This document shows positions 39,779 through 49,909 of a stretch of DNA of 64,000 nucleotides, in pieces (position 1 is the stretch's first letter; each line of letters starts with the position of its first letter). This DNA comes from Streptococcus ruminantium (GTDB lineage: Bacteria > Bacillota > Bacilli > Lactobacillales > Streptococcaceae), in the NCBI RefSeq assembly GCF_003609975.1, contig NZ_AP018400.1:1934501-1998500 (forward strand). The letters run 5' to 3'. A program made the translations under genes and the position numbers. Below the pieces are notes generated by a model, which did not search any database, was not told the origin of the DNA, and saw only the letters and a list, made by a program, of their open reading frames with translations.

Positions 39779-42670
39779 TTAGTCAATTTGATCATCACGT
39801 CTTTTTTTCTTAAGAAGTCCTATTGCTCCAAGTACAGTTAAGGCTGCCACAGTGTAGACAACATCAGGCCTATCTTTATCTCCAGTTTGAGGTAGTTGAC
39901 GAACTGCTTTCGCTTTGGAGATAGGGAGCAGAGAGGCATCTTGTTTAATTGTACCATCTTTTGGAGTTTCCGGAGATGACACAGATGGAACTTCTGAATG
40001 CAATGACCGTTGTGAATCCTCCTGAAGTGTTTCTGATAGCTGCGGCTTACGAGATTCGCTTTCTGTCTTAGGAGCTTCCGGTGTTGGAACTACTGGAACC
40101 TCTGGACGACGTGGCTGGGAATCTTCCTGAGGCATTTCAGGTCGCTGCGGCTTATGAGATTCGGTTTCTGTCTTAGGAACTTCTGGTCTTGGATCAGATG
40201 GAACTTCTGGGCGGCGTGGCTGGGAATCTTCCTGAGGCATTTCAGGTCGCTGCGGATTACGAGGTTCAGTTTCTGTCTTAGGAACTTCTGGTCTTGGATC
40301 AGATGGAACTTCTGGGCGGCGTGGCTGGATACCTTCCTGAGGTCTTTCAGGTCGCTGCGGATTACGAGGTTCAGTTTCTGTCTTAGGAGCTTCTGGTGCT
40401 GGGACTACTGGAGCCTCTGGCTGTGGCTGCTGTGGCTCTTCCTGAGGTTTTTCAGGTAAGTGCGGCACTATAGGTTCGGTTTCTGTCTTAGGAACTTCCG
40501 GTGCTGGGACTGCTGGAACTTCTGGAGATAGCGGTTGCAATGGTTGTTCCTGAGGTGTTTGTGGTCCCACATTCTCTTTTTCAACTTTTGGCACAGGGAT
40601 CGTTTCTTTAGTGTACCTTACCTTAACATCTTCTAATTTCTTATCTTTAACTTCTTTATCATTAATCTTGTAAGATGTAGTATTAGAAATGATTGTTTGA
40701 TAAGTGGCTTCTTTATTTGTTGCTACACCTGTTGATTTAGAGAACTTATCCTTATTCACCTTCAATTTATAAGTAAAGGTTACTGGCTTCCTTCCCTCAA
40801 ATGCCTTGGTAAGCTCATCCTTATTGATGGTCCATGTCAGGGATTCTTTGGTGTTAGTACCAAGGATAGAAGAAATGATACCAAATGGCCATCCCCATCC
40901 ACTACTTCTACTTGAACTATTAGATTTAGCGGTATGTTTGGCACGGGCTTTATCAAAGCTACCATCTACTACCGAAACATTCTCACCGAAAGTATCGGTA
41001 ATGGTTACTTCTTTTAAGATGTCCTTAAACTTATCTGGAGTGGTCAAGTCTTTCTCTTCTAGGAACTTGCTACCTTCTGACATCTTCTTGAGATATTCAT
41101 CAAATTTATCATAAGTTTTTGCAGTATCAGGCTTAGTGACATCAAAGCTGTAGAATAGGATACCTTCATCTCGAGCTATTTTTGCTTCTGCTTGAGCAGA
41201 TAGATTATGATTGTAGAATTGGTATTGACGTCTGTAGAATAGGTGATCCAATGCTTTTCCAATAAACCAATCTCTAACAGAATCAGAAGCAGTTTTCAAT
41301 CCTAGAGTGCTAAGCCATGAAGAAGCCTCTTTCGATTCCAATTTTTTTAAATTTTTCTTAACTTCTGACTCAATAGTACTCTTAAGACCGACCGTATCCG
41401 TCACCCGATTGTAGTAGCTACGGAAGTTATAGCCCTCTCCTAAGCGGTTTGAATAGTCGAACTCACTTTCTTTCAATTCCTTTGTATCTAAATCCGCTAG
41501 TGTAATATAATCCAGCGGATTTTTAATCCCAAGCCACCTGTTTCCCAAAGAGAAAAGACTATTTCCTGTAGAAGCCATCCCCTTGACAGCATTTTTGAAT
41601 TGGCTAATTCCTACCTTATCTAAAAATTGAGTAAACTTGTCAGCATCCTTCACGAAATTATGGGTTTTAGTCGTTGTATCAAAGTAAAACGGCCATGGTA
41701 GCAGAGGGTTGCTATAGGTTACAGGTCCATCAACCTGTATTTTCGATAACTTTTCTTTGTCTTTTTTAATATCATAACTGAAGGTAGATTCTCCCTGAGA
41801 GAATAAAACGATGTGTTGGCGTTTACCTGATTTTTTCTCACCAGTTGAGTTAAATGCTTGACGGGCACGATGAATAGCCCCTTGAAGGTCTACGCCCCAA
41901 TTACGATCTTCTTTGGCAAAAACCCTAGCTTTATCAATTTCAGTATTTACTGTTTCAGGAGTTAAATAGACGGGTTCATTAACCTTATTGTAAAATGTAA
42001 TCAAACGAACAGTATTGCGAGCATTGGAACTTTTTCCATCAGAAGCTTTACTCGTTAGAGTATTGACTAATTTTTTAATATTCTCTTTGGCCGTTTTAAA
42101 GCTATCTTCTGTCATCTTTTTGGAAACATCTAGAAGGACCATGACCTCGGCACCTTCATCAATCTGTTTCGGTTGAACAGTCAGCGTAACGTCGAGGGTG
42201 TCATCATTGTTTACCTTCACGTCACGGGACACATCAAAAATCTCCCGAGACTTGTCGTCACGATGCTTGATAAGCTTGGCAGTTCCCTCACCGTCTTTCA
42301 CTTCAAGAGTTGATTTTTCTTTCTCAACTTGAAGTTTTTCAACTTCAATGGTTTTAGGCTCTTCTACTACTGGAGCTGTTCCAGTCGCACTTGTCAGAGC
42401 GACTGGAACAGCGGAAGCAACTTCTCCTGCTTGTTCTTGACCATTGTCCGCACTACCTGATGTTACGGATGATACTGCTGTTTCCTCATTTTCAACTTGT
42501 TCAGTATTTCCAGTAGGTGTAGTAGGCTGAGATTCTCTGCTTTCAGTAGGAGTAGAGGAAGTAGAAGTAATTTCTGCCCCCGAAACAGTTGTCGCCATAA
42601 ACATAGTTCCAACGGAAACAAGTCCGATAGACAATTTCCTGAGTCTATGCTTAATATTAACCTTAATCAT
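39779..42670 (-). CDS. LPXTG surface protein with VWA domain and Pro-rich repeats
   Basis: A 963-residue wall-anchored protein. A YSIRK-like signal (RKLSIGLVSVGTMFMATTVSG) is followed by a Ser/Thr/Glu-rich linker, then a von Willebrand A-type domain (about 170-500) beginning EVMVLLDVSKKMTEDS. The family MIDAS motif is DxSxS; here it reads D-V-S-K-K, so metal binding may be altered. A CnaB/pilin-like region follows (TFGENVSVVDGSFDKA, TWTINKDELTKAFEGRKPVTFTYKL). Pro/Glu-rich repeats (PEVPKTETEP and RNPQRPEMPQEDSQPRRPEV types, about 700-905) precede LPQTGD, a membrane span and KKKRRDD. The Shine-Dalgarno is weak. It converges on the CnaB protein gene. Function unknown; adhesion is likely. Confidence 0.85.
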   Translation of the reverse strand: MIKVNIKHRLRKLSIGLVSVGTMFMATTVSGAEITSTSSTPTESRESQPTTPTGNTEQVENEETAVSSVTSGSADNGQEQAGEVASAVPVALTSATGTAPVVEEPKTIEVEKLQVEKEKSTLEVKDGEGTAKLIKHRDDKSREIFDVSRDVKVNNDDTLDVTLTVQPKQIDEGAEVMVLLDVSKKMTEDSFKTAKENIKKLVNTLTSKASDGKSSNARNTVRLITFYNKVNEPVYLTPETVNTEIDKARVFAKEDRNWGVDLQGAIHRARQAFNSTGEKKSGKRQHIVLFSQGESTFSYDIKKDKEKLSKIQVDGPVTYSNPLLPWPFYFDTTTKTHNFVKDADKFTQFLDKVGISQFKNAVKGMASTGNSLFSLGNRWLGIKNPLDYITLADLDTKELKESEFDYSNRLGEGYNFRSYYNRVTDTVGLKSTIESEVKKNLKKLESKEASSWLSTLGLKTASDSVRDWFIGKALDHLFYRRQYQFYNHNLSAQAEAKIARDEGILFYSFDVTKPDTAKTYDKFDEYLKKMSEGSKFLEEKDLTTPDKFKDILKEVTITDTFGENVSVVDGSFDKARAKHTAKSNSSSRSSGWGWPFGIISSILGTNTKESLTWTINKDELTKAFEGRKPVTFTYKLKVNKDKFSKSTGVATNKEATYQTIISNTTSYKINDKEVKDKKLEDVKVRYTKETIPVPKVEKENVGPQTPQEQPLQPLSPEVPAVPAPEVPKTETEPIVPHLPEKPQEEPQQPQPEAPVVPAPEAPKTETEPRNPQRPERPQEGIQPRRPEVPSDPRPEVPKTETEPRNPQRPEMPQEDSQPRRPEVPSDPRPEVPKTETESHKPQRPEMPQEDSQPRRPEVPVVPTPEAPKTESESRKPQLSETLQEDSQRSLHSEVPSVSSPETPKDGTIKQDASLLPISKAKAVRQLPQTGDKDRPDVVYTVAALTVLGAIGLLKKKRRDDQID
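39960..40570 (-). repeat. Pro/Glu-rich repeat region of the VWA protein
   Basis: About seven units of roughly 27-29 residues of the form PEVP-x-x-P-x-PEVPKTETEP followed by x-P-Q-x-P-E-x-PQE. The DNA of neighbouring units is nearly identical (for example 40183-40250 and 40285-40350). Such units usually span the wall and vary in number. Confidence 0.85.
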
Positions 42671-43514
42671 TTTTTACCAATACTTTCTTTTTAATGTTTC
42701 GTTGTAGTATATAAAATAAACACTAAAAGGCTCATTTCACTACTCTATCAGTGACAAAGACAACAAAAGTAGCCAAGTAAATCACTCATAGCAACGCTCA
42801 ACCTTAATAGTACAATGCAATACTCACCATGATTACAAGCTTGCCACCGACCCTATGGCATTGTTGTGGAACACAGATGATTTGACAGACCTAGAGCGCC
42901 TCAATAAGTAAATACAAGAGCGATTGTCTCGAAAAATACATCTCCATATAAATTTAGTAGTCACACTAATCCGAGATTATTGATCATTGGACGAATCATT
43001 GAAACCAGATTTACCGTCTCAACTCCTACTAAATTACAATGTTGATATACAATCTACGATATTGCATTTGTAACTAACTGTAGGTAGAATAGTCTTTACT
43101 ATCCCATCTATAAATTGTACTTAAATAAATCACAGTTTGGTGTATTTTTTTTGTAACCTTTATCTGTTTTTTATCTACAGACGACCAGGAAACCTGCCAA
43201 ACAAGAAAAGACTCTCAAATAAGAATGCGATAGAACCTTATTCACCTTGGACTGAAAGAATCTAAGGCAACTGTTTCTATTCGACTATAGGGTGCTGACA
43301 TTAAATAAATGAAAAAAGCGAACAAATTGGAACGGTAATCAAACCAAATCCCAATACGTTCACTTTTTTAGTTTAGACTGAACTTGTATATTTAGTTCGT
43401 CCAACTCCTACATAGAAGCTGTGTGGATAGACGACCCAATCCGGATAGTCACCCCCAAAATAAAAACTTATCGACGAATTCTTTTCTACTTGTCAAATTC
43501 TTTCTCACTCTTCC
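42671..43514. other. 844-bp gene-poor region with remnants
   Basis: No intact gene is visible. On the plus strand at 42792-42911 a 39-codon frame includes HDYKLATDPMALLWNTDDL and TDLERLNK before TAA and looks like a fragment of a lost gene I cannot identify. An imperfect inverted repeat (AAAAAAG...GAAC...ATTGG with CCAAT...GTTC...CTTTTTT) spans 43312-43370 and may terminate leuS transcription. The 5' part presumably holds the promoter of the VWA gene. Confidence 0.45.
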
Positions 43515-46016
43515 TTACTTCACTACAATATTAACAAGTTTATTCGGAACCGTAATCACCTTTACAACGGTTAAGCCTGCAATTTCTGCTTGGACTTTCG
43601 CATCAGAAAGGGCAATCTTTTCTAACTCATCTGCTGATAAATCCTTTGCAACGGTCAAGCGGGCTTTCACTTTACCTTTTATTTGGACAACGATTTCGAC
43701 TTCACTTTCCACCAATTTGCTTTCATCGTAGCTTGGCCATGCAACATAGCTAATGGATTGGCCTGTATTGGTCAAACCTTGCCAGAGTTCCTCTGCCAAA
43801 TGTGGTGCAAATGGTGCAATCAACTGCACAAAGCCTTTGGCGTAGTCAACATAGAGGTTGCCCTCCTTGTTGGCCGCATTGACAAAAATCATCAGTTGCG
43901 CGATAGCAGTATTGAATTTTAGTTCTTCGATATGCTCTGTCACCGTTTTCACAGTTTCATGATAAACCTTATCCAAAGCTCCGCTATTTTCCGCTACGAT
44001 CTCTTTGGTCGTTAAGAGGCGGTAAACGCGGTCAAGGAACTTACGACTGCCTTCCAAACCTTCTTCGCTCCAAGCGATAGAAGCATCAAGCGGTCCCATG
44101 AACATTTCATAAACACGAAGAGTATCCGCACCGAATTGATCCACCACATCATCTGGATTTACCACGTTTTTCAATGACTTGGACATCTTGGCTGGAGCCT
44201 GCTCCAACTCCTCGCCTGTTTCGATATTGAAGAACGAACCATCACGCTTTTCAACCTTGTCTGTTGCCACAAGCACTCCACGACCATCGCGGTAACTTGT
44301 CCCCAAAATCATTCCTTGATTAAAGAGTTTTTGGAACGGTTCCTTGGTTGGCACAACGCCAAGATCATAGAGGAACTTGTGCCAGAAACGGGCGTAGAGT
44401 AAGTGAAGAACAGCATGCTCCGCACCACCAATGTAGATGTCAACTGGCAACCATGCCTTGAGCAAATCTTCATCTGCCAATTTCTCATCGTTGTGTGGGT
44501 CAATATAGCGAAGGTAGTACCAGCTAGATCCCGCCCACTGTGGCATAGTATTGGTCTCACGACGCCCCTTAACACCATCCTCACGGGTAACCATCAACCA
44601 GTCAGTCAAATTAGCCAGTGGGCTTTCCCCAGTACCAGACGGTTTGATGTCAGAAGTCTTAGGCAAGACTAGTGGCAATTCATTTTCAGGTACAGCTGTT
44701 GAAGTACCGTCTTCCCAATGAATGACCGGAATTGGCTCTCCCCAGTAACGTTGGCGACTGAAGAGCCAGTCACGCAGACGATAGGAAATTTTCTCTTGAC
44801 CAACACCGTTTTCCTCCAGCCAAGCCACTATTTTAGCAATAGCATCTGCCTTATTGAGTCCATCCAAGAAATCCGAGTTGATATGAGGTCCATCTTCTGT
44901 AAAAGCAGACTCCTCAACATTTCCCCCCTCAAGAACAGGAAGGATGTCCAGACCGAATTGCTTAGCAAATTCCCAGTCGCGTTCATCATGAGCAGGAACT
45001 GCCATGATAGCACCTGTACCGTAGCTGGACAAAACATAGTCGGCAATCCAGATTGGAATTTCTCTGCCATTGACAGGGTTGATAGCATAGCTACCTGTCC
45101 AAACGCCTGTTTTTTCCTTAGCAAGATCTGTACGAGCAAGGTCTGACTTGAGCGATGCTTGACGTTTGTATTCGGCTACTGCCTCAGCTTGTTCTGCCGA
45201 AGTAATGCTATCTACCAAATCATGTTCAGGGGCTAAAACAGCATAAGTAGCACCGAAAAGTGTATCAGGACGGGTAGTAAAGACTGTGAAATCCTTATCT
45301 GTATCCTTGATTTTGAAGGTCACATTGGCACCAGTTGATTTACCAATCCAATTGCGCTGCATATCCTTGATAGACTCCGGCCAATCCACTTCTTCCAGAT
45401 CAGTAAGTAACCGCTCTGCATAGGCGGTAATCTTCAACATCCACTGGCGCATTGGTTTGCGGACAACTGGATAGCCCCCACGTTCAGATGTTCCATCAGG
45501 AAGTACTTCTTCGTTAGCAATAGCTGTTCCCAATTCCTCTACCCAGTTGACAGGCACTTCTGCCTCATAGGCTAGACCTTTTTCATACAACTTAGTGAAA
45601 ATCCATTGAGTCCACTTGTAGTAGCCAGGGTCTGTCGTGTTGACTTCGCGATCCCAGTCGTAAGAAAAGCCAAGGGCGTTAATTTGACGCTTAAAGTTGG
45701 CGATATTTTCTGCCGTAAAGTCAGCTGGGTCATTCCCTGTATCCATTGCATACTGCTCTGCAGGTAGACCAAAAGCATCCCATCCCATTGGATGAAGCAC
45801 ATTGTAACCTTGTGCCCGCTTATAACGACTGAGAATATCCGTTGCAGTATATCCTTCTGGATGTCCAACGTGCAGGCCCGCACCAGATGGATAAGGGAAC
45901 ATATCTAGCGCATAAAAGTTTGGCTTGTCACTATCTGTCCCCGTCTTAAAGGTATGATTTTTCGCCCAAAATTCCTGCCACTTTGGTTCGATTTCCTTAT
46001 GATTGTAGAAGCTCAT
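43515..46016 (-). CDS. leuS: Leucyl-tRNA synthetase
   Basis: An essential class I synthetase that charges tRNA-Leu, 833 residues as usual. HVGHPEG (HIGH motif, near 49), the zinc/editing region with [20 protein letters not shown] (near 230) and the catalytic KMSKSLKN (near 575) are all present. The start is the ATG at 46016 ([14 protein letters not shown]) with GGAG 8 nt upstream; an upstream in-frame codon is not needed. An extended -10 (TGGTATAAT, 46050-46055) precedes it. No T-box leader is visible in the 230-bp upstream region. Confidence 0.97.
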   Translation of the reverse strand: MSFYNHKEIEPKWQEFWAKNHTFKTGTDSDKPNFYALDMFPYPSGAGLHVGHPEGYTATDILSRYKRAQGYNVLHPMGWDAFGLPAEQYAMDTGNDPADFTAENIANFKRQINALGFSYDWDREVNTTDPGYYKWTQWIFTKLYEKGLAYEAEVPVNWVEELGTAIANEEVLPDGTSERGGYPVVRKPMRQWMLKITAYAERLLTDLEEVDWPESIKDMQRNWIGKSTGANVTFKIKDTDKDFTVFTTRPDTLFGATYAVLAPEHDLVDSITSAEQAEAVAEYKRQASLKSDLARTDLAKEKTGVWTGSYAINPVNGREIPIWIADYVLSSYGTGAIMAVPAHDERDWEFAKQFGLDILPVLEGGNVEESAFTEDGPHINSDFLDGLNKADAIAKIVAWLEENGVGQEKISYRLRDWLFSRQRYWGEPIPVIHWEDGTSTAVPENELPLVLPKTSDIKPSGTGESPLANLTDWLMVTREDGVKGRRETNTMPQWAGSSWYYLRYIDPHNDEKLADEDLLKAWLPVDIYIGGAEHAVLHLLYARFWHKFLYDLGVVPTKEPFQKLFNQGMILGTSYRDGRGVLVATDKVEKRDGSFFNIETGEELEQAPAKMSKSLKNVVNPDDVVDQFGADTLRVYEMFMGPLDASIAWSEEGLEGSRKFLDRVYRLLTTKEIVAENSGALDKVYHETVKTVTEHIEELKFNTAIAQLMIFVNAANKEGNLYVDYAKGFVQLIAPFAPHLAEELWQGLTNTGQSISYVAWPSYDESKLVESEVEIVVQIKGKVKARLTVAKDLSADELEKIALSDAKVQAEIAGLTVVKVITVPNKLVNIVVK

Positions 46017-46049
46017 ATATTTTCTCCATGTCAATAAATTATCCTTACT

Positions 46050-46078
46050 ATTATACCATGAAAAAAGGAAAGAAAAAA
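46050..46078 (-). promoter_or_regulatory. leuS promoter
   Basis: Extended -10 TGGTATAAT with its hexamer at 46050-46055, with a T-rich -35 region (46072-46078), 34 bp before the leuS ATG. Confidence 0.6.
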
Positions 46079-46194
46079 GGTAGAGACTGAACTTTGCGAC
46101 TTCCTATTTTCTAGTTAGCAAACAAAAATATGATACCATTTGTAAAAAATCAACTTCTAAATACCAAGTTCAATTTATTTCATCTAAATAAATT

Positions 46195-46222
46195 AAAAAA
46201 CAGTAAACCTTCCGATTTACTG
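46195..46222 (-). terminator. Terminator after pepO
   Basis: On the minus strand CAGTAAA/TTTACTG (46201-46222) is followed by TTTTTTAATT, 45 bp after the pepO stop. Confidence 0.75.
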
Positions 46223-46266
46223 CTCTTTTATTCTTTAAAATCAAATAGATAGAGATCTCTCTGCAA

Positions 46267-48159
46267 TTACCAAATAATCACACGATCCTCTTTTGACCGC
46301 CACATACCATCACCTTCCTGAATGCCGAAGGTTTCATGGAACTCATCGAAATTTGGCAACTGTACATTGGTACGGAGATGAGCTGGTGCATGGACATCAA
46401 CGCTTGCCAGCATTTGCATATATTCAGGGCGAGCCTTCATACGCCAGATACGAGCAAAGTTGGTGAAAAATTCTTCAGCCGAAAAGTCTACTTCTGACTT
46501 GGCTGCCTCAAGTGCTGCCGCAATACCACCCAAGTCAGCGATATTTTCTGACACAGTTAACTTACCATTGATCTTAGCACCATAGGACTCCTGACCTTCA
46601 AATTGGTCAATGACCTGCTGGGTACGTGCTTCAAAAGCGGCATAATCAGCCTCTGTCCACCAGTTATTGAGACTTCCATGCTCGTCAAAAGACGCACCAT
46701 TTGAGTCAAAGGCATGAGAGATTTCATGAGCAATCACCGCTCCGATACCGCCATAGTTTGCAGACGAAGACTGTTCCAATGAATAGAAAGGTGCTTGCAA
46801 GATAGCAGCAGGAAAAACAATTAAGTTCTTCTGTGGATTATAGTAGGCATTGACCATGTGAGCTGGCATGCCCCATTCTTTCATATCTACAGGCTTGTTC
46901 CACTTGCTCCAACCATGGGCAATGTCAATTTTTATCAGCTCAGCAACATTTTCCACCAAGGACTTGCTTGAATCGATAATCTTCTTGTAATAACGTTCTG
47001 GCAAGGCTTCTGGATAACCGATATAAGGCTTGATGACATTAAGTTTTGTGATAGCCTTGTCACGAGTTTCTTTGGCCAACCAGTCTGCGGTCTCCAAACG
47101 TGACTTGTAAACTTCAATCATCTTAGCAACCTTGTTTTCCACATCAGCCTTAGCTTCTGGAGAGAATTTTTCTCCTGCATACCAGAGACCAAGAGCTTGG
47201 CTAAAGTAGCCTTGAGCAAGGTTATAAGCTGCTTTTTCTTTATTCTGAGCTTCTGGTGTTCCCGATAAAGCACGACCATAAGCACCTGAAAGAACTCGGA
47301 TTTCATCAGAAAGGAAAACAGCATACATAGCTACTGCTCCCAAAATCAATGTCGCTTTCAGCAAGTCCCAATTATCCTGACTATAAATCTCCTTAGCTGC
47401 TTGCCAGAAACGCTCCTCCGGAACAATAATCTTATCAGGCGTCTGACCTAAAATATCTGTAAAGTAGGCATCCAGCGGCAATTCTGGCACTAAAGCTGTA
47501 AATTCTGCCCACTCATAAGGATGATAGAGTTTAGCGTACTCAGAGCCTTCTTCACTAGACAAGACATACTGAGCCACTTTTGCATCTAACTCCAAACGTT
47601 TATCCAAGAGATCCTTGATTTCCTCATCTGTAAAACCAAACTTTGGCAAGAGGGCTTCCTGACACTCTCTCCAAGTTTTGAGCAATTCCGCCCCCTTCTC
47701 ATGACCTTCTTCATAGTAGGTCGTATCCGGTAAAATAATCCCTATCGAATCTGCCCAAAGAACATTAGTCTGAGCATTCATAAAGTCCGGTGCTACACCA
47801 AACGGCATGAGGTTTGGTTTCCCTGCCAACTCGTATTCTGCCAACTTGCTGGTAAAGTCTTCAAAGGAACTCAAGGACTTATACTCAGCAATCAAGGCCT
47901 GAACCGGCTCTGCACCCAGACGGTCGCGGGTTTCATAATCTGCTACTTGCTTGTGGAAAGCCACAAAGTTTTGCAAGACGCTATCTTCTGGAACATTTTT
48001 TCCTGACAACCAATCGCTGGTCGTGTCAATCATAAGCTGTTCAATGTCATCAGCCAAATCTGAAAAACCACCTGTTCTAGGCTTATCATCTGGAATGACC
48101 GCTGTCTTAGCCCATTCACCATTGACATATTCATAAAAATCATCTTGTAATCGTGTCAT
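46267..48159 (-). CDS. pepO: M13-family zinc endopeptidase PepO
   Basis: A 630-residue neprilysin-type metallopeptidase that cuts oligopeptides. The zinc site is VIAHEISHAFD (near 475), with the third ligand Glu in ENIADLGG (near 535). The NAYYNPQKNLIVFPAAILQ substrate-binding motif is also present. There is no signal peptide, although related streptococcal PepO proteins are reported outside the cell and bind plasminogen and complement factors. The ATG has AAGGAG 7 nt upstream. The gene is monocistronic. Confidence 0.95.
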   Translation of the reverse strand: MTRLQDDFYEYVNGEWAKTAVIPDDKPRTGGFSDLADDIEQLMIDTTSDWLSGKNVPEDSVLQNFVAFHKQVADYETRDRLGAEPVQALIAEYKSLSSFEDFTSKLAEYELAGKPNLMPFGVAPDFMNAQTNVLWADSIGIILPDTTYYEEGHEKGAELLKTWRECQEALLPKFGFTDEEIKDLLDKRLELDAKVAQYVLSSEEGSEYAKLYHPYEWAEFTALVPELPLDAYFTDILGQTPDKIIVPEERFWQAAKEIYSQDNWDLLKATLILGAVAMYAVFLSDEIRVLSGAYGRALSGTPEAQNKEKAAYNLAQGYFSQALGLWYAGEKFSPEAKADVENKVAKMIEVYKSRLETADWLAKETRDKAITKLNVIKPYIGYPEALPERYYKKIIDSSKSLVENVAELIKIDIAHGWSKWNKPVDMKEWGMPAHMVNAYYNPQKNLIVFPAAILQAPFYSLEQSSSANYGGIGAVIAHEISHAFDSNGASFDEHGSLNNWWTEADYAAFEARTQQVIDQFEGQESYGAKINGKLTVSENIADLGGIAAALEAAKSEVDFSAEEFFTNFARIWRMKARPEYMQMLASVDVHAPAHLRTNVQLPNFDEFHETFGIQEGDGMWRSKEDRVIIW

Positions 48160-48216
48160 AGTTCGCTCCTTTGCTTCTTCTTAATACAACTATAATAACA
48201 AAAAATTCTGACAATT

Positions 48217-49062
48217 TCACTTACCAAACGACCTTTTCCAAGTATTTTTTACAAAAACACTGAGACAGACCACAAAGAGACTCACTGTCGCACAGGTTCC
48301 TGACATTGTTAGATCCAACTGGTTTGCTAATAGAAACCCAAGAATAACCGTAAGGACTGCAATCAATTGTCCCCAAACGAGTAATTGCCAAAAGGATTTG
48401 GCCCAATGGAGAGCTGCCATACTAGGAGCCACCAGAAAAACAATGACAGTTATAGATCCGATTGCTTCAAAGGCCAGAACAGTCGTTAAAGAAACTAGGA
48501 TAAGAATCGCAACTTCTAAAAGAGACGTCTGCAAACCAGACAACCGTGCATGATTACTATCAAATAGATAAATCCGCAGACGATAATAACCCCAACTGAA
48601 AAAACCTAAAATCACCAACCAAGCAAAGGTAGACTTGACCAGACTGACCGGCAAAGACCAAGTGAAAATATCCATTCTATGCAAAGGAGCAAAGAGGACT
48701 TCTCCCTGCAAAACCATATCCACATCCAAATGAACATTGCGAGCAAAAAGAGAAATGAGCATGACCGCTACTGCAAAGAAAAAGGAGAAAACCAAGCCCG
48801 TTGCTGCATCATGAGCCACCTTCCGACTATGTAAACGGTCAATCGCAAGAACAGATAATAAGCCAAATAGACTAGCACCCACTACCAAGAGGGGAGAATC
48901 CAGGCTATGGCTAATAAAAAAGCCCAAAACAATTCCCAGTAAAACCGAGTGAGACAAGGCATCAGCTAACATGGACTGATTTTTTACTACCAAGATAGAG
49001 CCGAGTAGACCACAGGAGCTAGCAATCACAATCAAAATGAGTAAGACTTCAAACACGACCAT
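48217..49062 (-). CDS. troD: Metal ABC transporter permease TroD
   Basis: A 281-residue integral membrane permease of the ABC-3 family (manganese/zinc), with about eight hydrophobic segments and the LADALSHSVLLGIVLGF stretch near residue 33. It is the second of two permeases, overlapping troC by 14 nt, so a heterodimer is expected as in TroABCD-type systems. S. gordonii-type manganese systems have only one permease. Confidence 0.88.
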   Translation of the reverse strand: MVVFEVLLILIVIASSCGLLGSILVVKNQSMLADALSHSVLLGIVLGFFISHSLDSPLLVVGASLFGLLSVLAIDRLHSRKVAHDAATGLVFSFFFAVAVMLISLFARNVHLDVDMVLQGEVLFAPLHRMDIFTWSLPVSLVKSTFAWLVILGFFSWGYYRLRIYLFDSNHARLSGLQTSLLEVAILILVSLTTVLAFEAIGSITVIVFLVAPSMAALHWAKSFWQLLVWGQLIAVLTVILGFLLANQLDLTMSGTCATVSLFVVCLSVFVKNTWKRSFGK

Positions 49063-49909
49063 TCTCCTTTCTTACATAGGTGACATAGGTAAAAGCTAGC
49101 AGGGTCAAGCTTGTCAGACAAACAATAATCGTCGGTCCTGTTGATAGACCTGATATAGCCGAACTGAGCCATGTTCCGAAAAAGGCTGAACTAACAGCGA
49201 CTAAACTTGCTAGTAATAGACTACGATGATAAGATTTTCCTAATATCAGACCAAATACAGCCGGTGCAATCAAAAAACTACTCATCAAAACTGCCCCTAC
49301 CAACTTGAGTCCCACTGCAATCAAGCAAATCATTAAAAACATGGTCAGCCTTTGTAACCATTTTACCCGTACACCAATAACCTTGGCAAAGGTCGGATCA
49401 AAAAGATAGAGCTTATAGTCCTGATAAAAGAAAAAGAACAACCCTAAAGAGACCAAAGAAATGCAGCCAATCAACACAACATCATCTAGCTGTATAAAGG
49501 CAGCTTGTCCAAACAAGTAGGTCTGCAAACCTGCCTGAGATGCTCCTGCAAAAGCCTCATTCCCCTGAATAGCATTTTTCAAAACCATTCCAAGGCCAAA
49601 AAAGGAAGCAGATACCAGCGATAAGGCATTAACAAGACTATGCCCACCTTTTCTACAGAGCCAATGAACGAGACCATAGGATAAATAACCTGATAGAACA
49701 GCCCCTAAAAGTAAGTGGAGGGGTTGGCGTGATTGAAACACCATAAAGGAAAAGATTACACCAGGATAAGAAGCATGCCCCAAAGCATCTCCCAGCAAGC
49801 TCTGTCTGGTTAAAACCGTTACACTACCTATCATGCTGGCAGCCAGAGCCAAACTAATCGTCCCCAAAGCAACTGTCCAAAAGGAATATTCTTTGAAAAC
49901 TTCAAACAT
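49049..49909 (-). CDS. troC: Metal ABC transporter permease TroC
   Basis: A 286-residue ABC-3 family permease with about eight membrane segments; LLGDALGHASYPGVIFSF near residue 36 is the conserved family loop. It overlaps troB by 8 nt and troD by 14 nt, which suggests translational coupling and a fixed subunit ratio. Part of the divalent metal uptake system next to TroR. Confidence 0.88.
   Translation of the reverse strand: MFEVFKEYSFWTVALGTISLALAASMIGSVTVLTRQSLLGDALGHASYPGVIFSFMVFQSRQPLHLLLGAVLSGYLSYGLVHWLCRKGGHSLVNALSLVSASFFGLGMVLKNAIQGNEAFAGASQAGLQTYLFGQAAFIQLDDVVLIGCISLVSLGLFFFFYQDYKLYLFDPTFAKVIGVRVKWLQRLTMFLMICLIAVGLKLVGAVLMSSFLIAPAVFGLILGKSYHRSLLLASLVAVSSAFFGTWLSSAISGLSTGPTIIVCLTSLTLLAFTYVTYVRKENGRV

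Noticed and set aside
40154..40459. Plus-strand Trp/Phe-rich frame
   Set aside because: Antisense reading of the Pro-rich repeats of the VWA protein.
46035..46266. Possible T-box leader for leuS
   Set aside because: No AGGGTGGNACCGCG-like T-box or specifier hairpin is present; only an extended -10 promoter.
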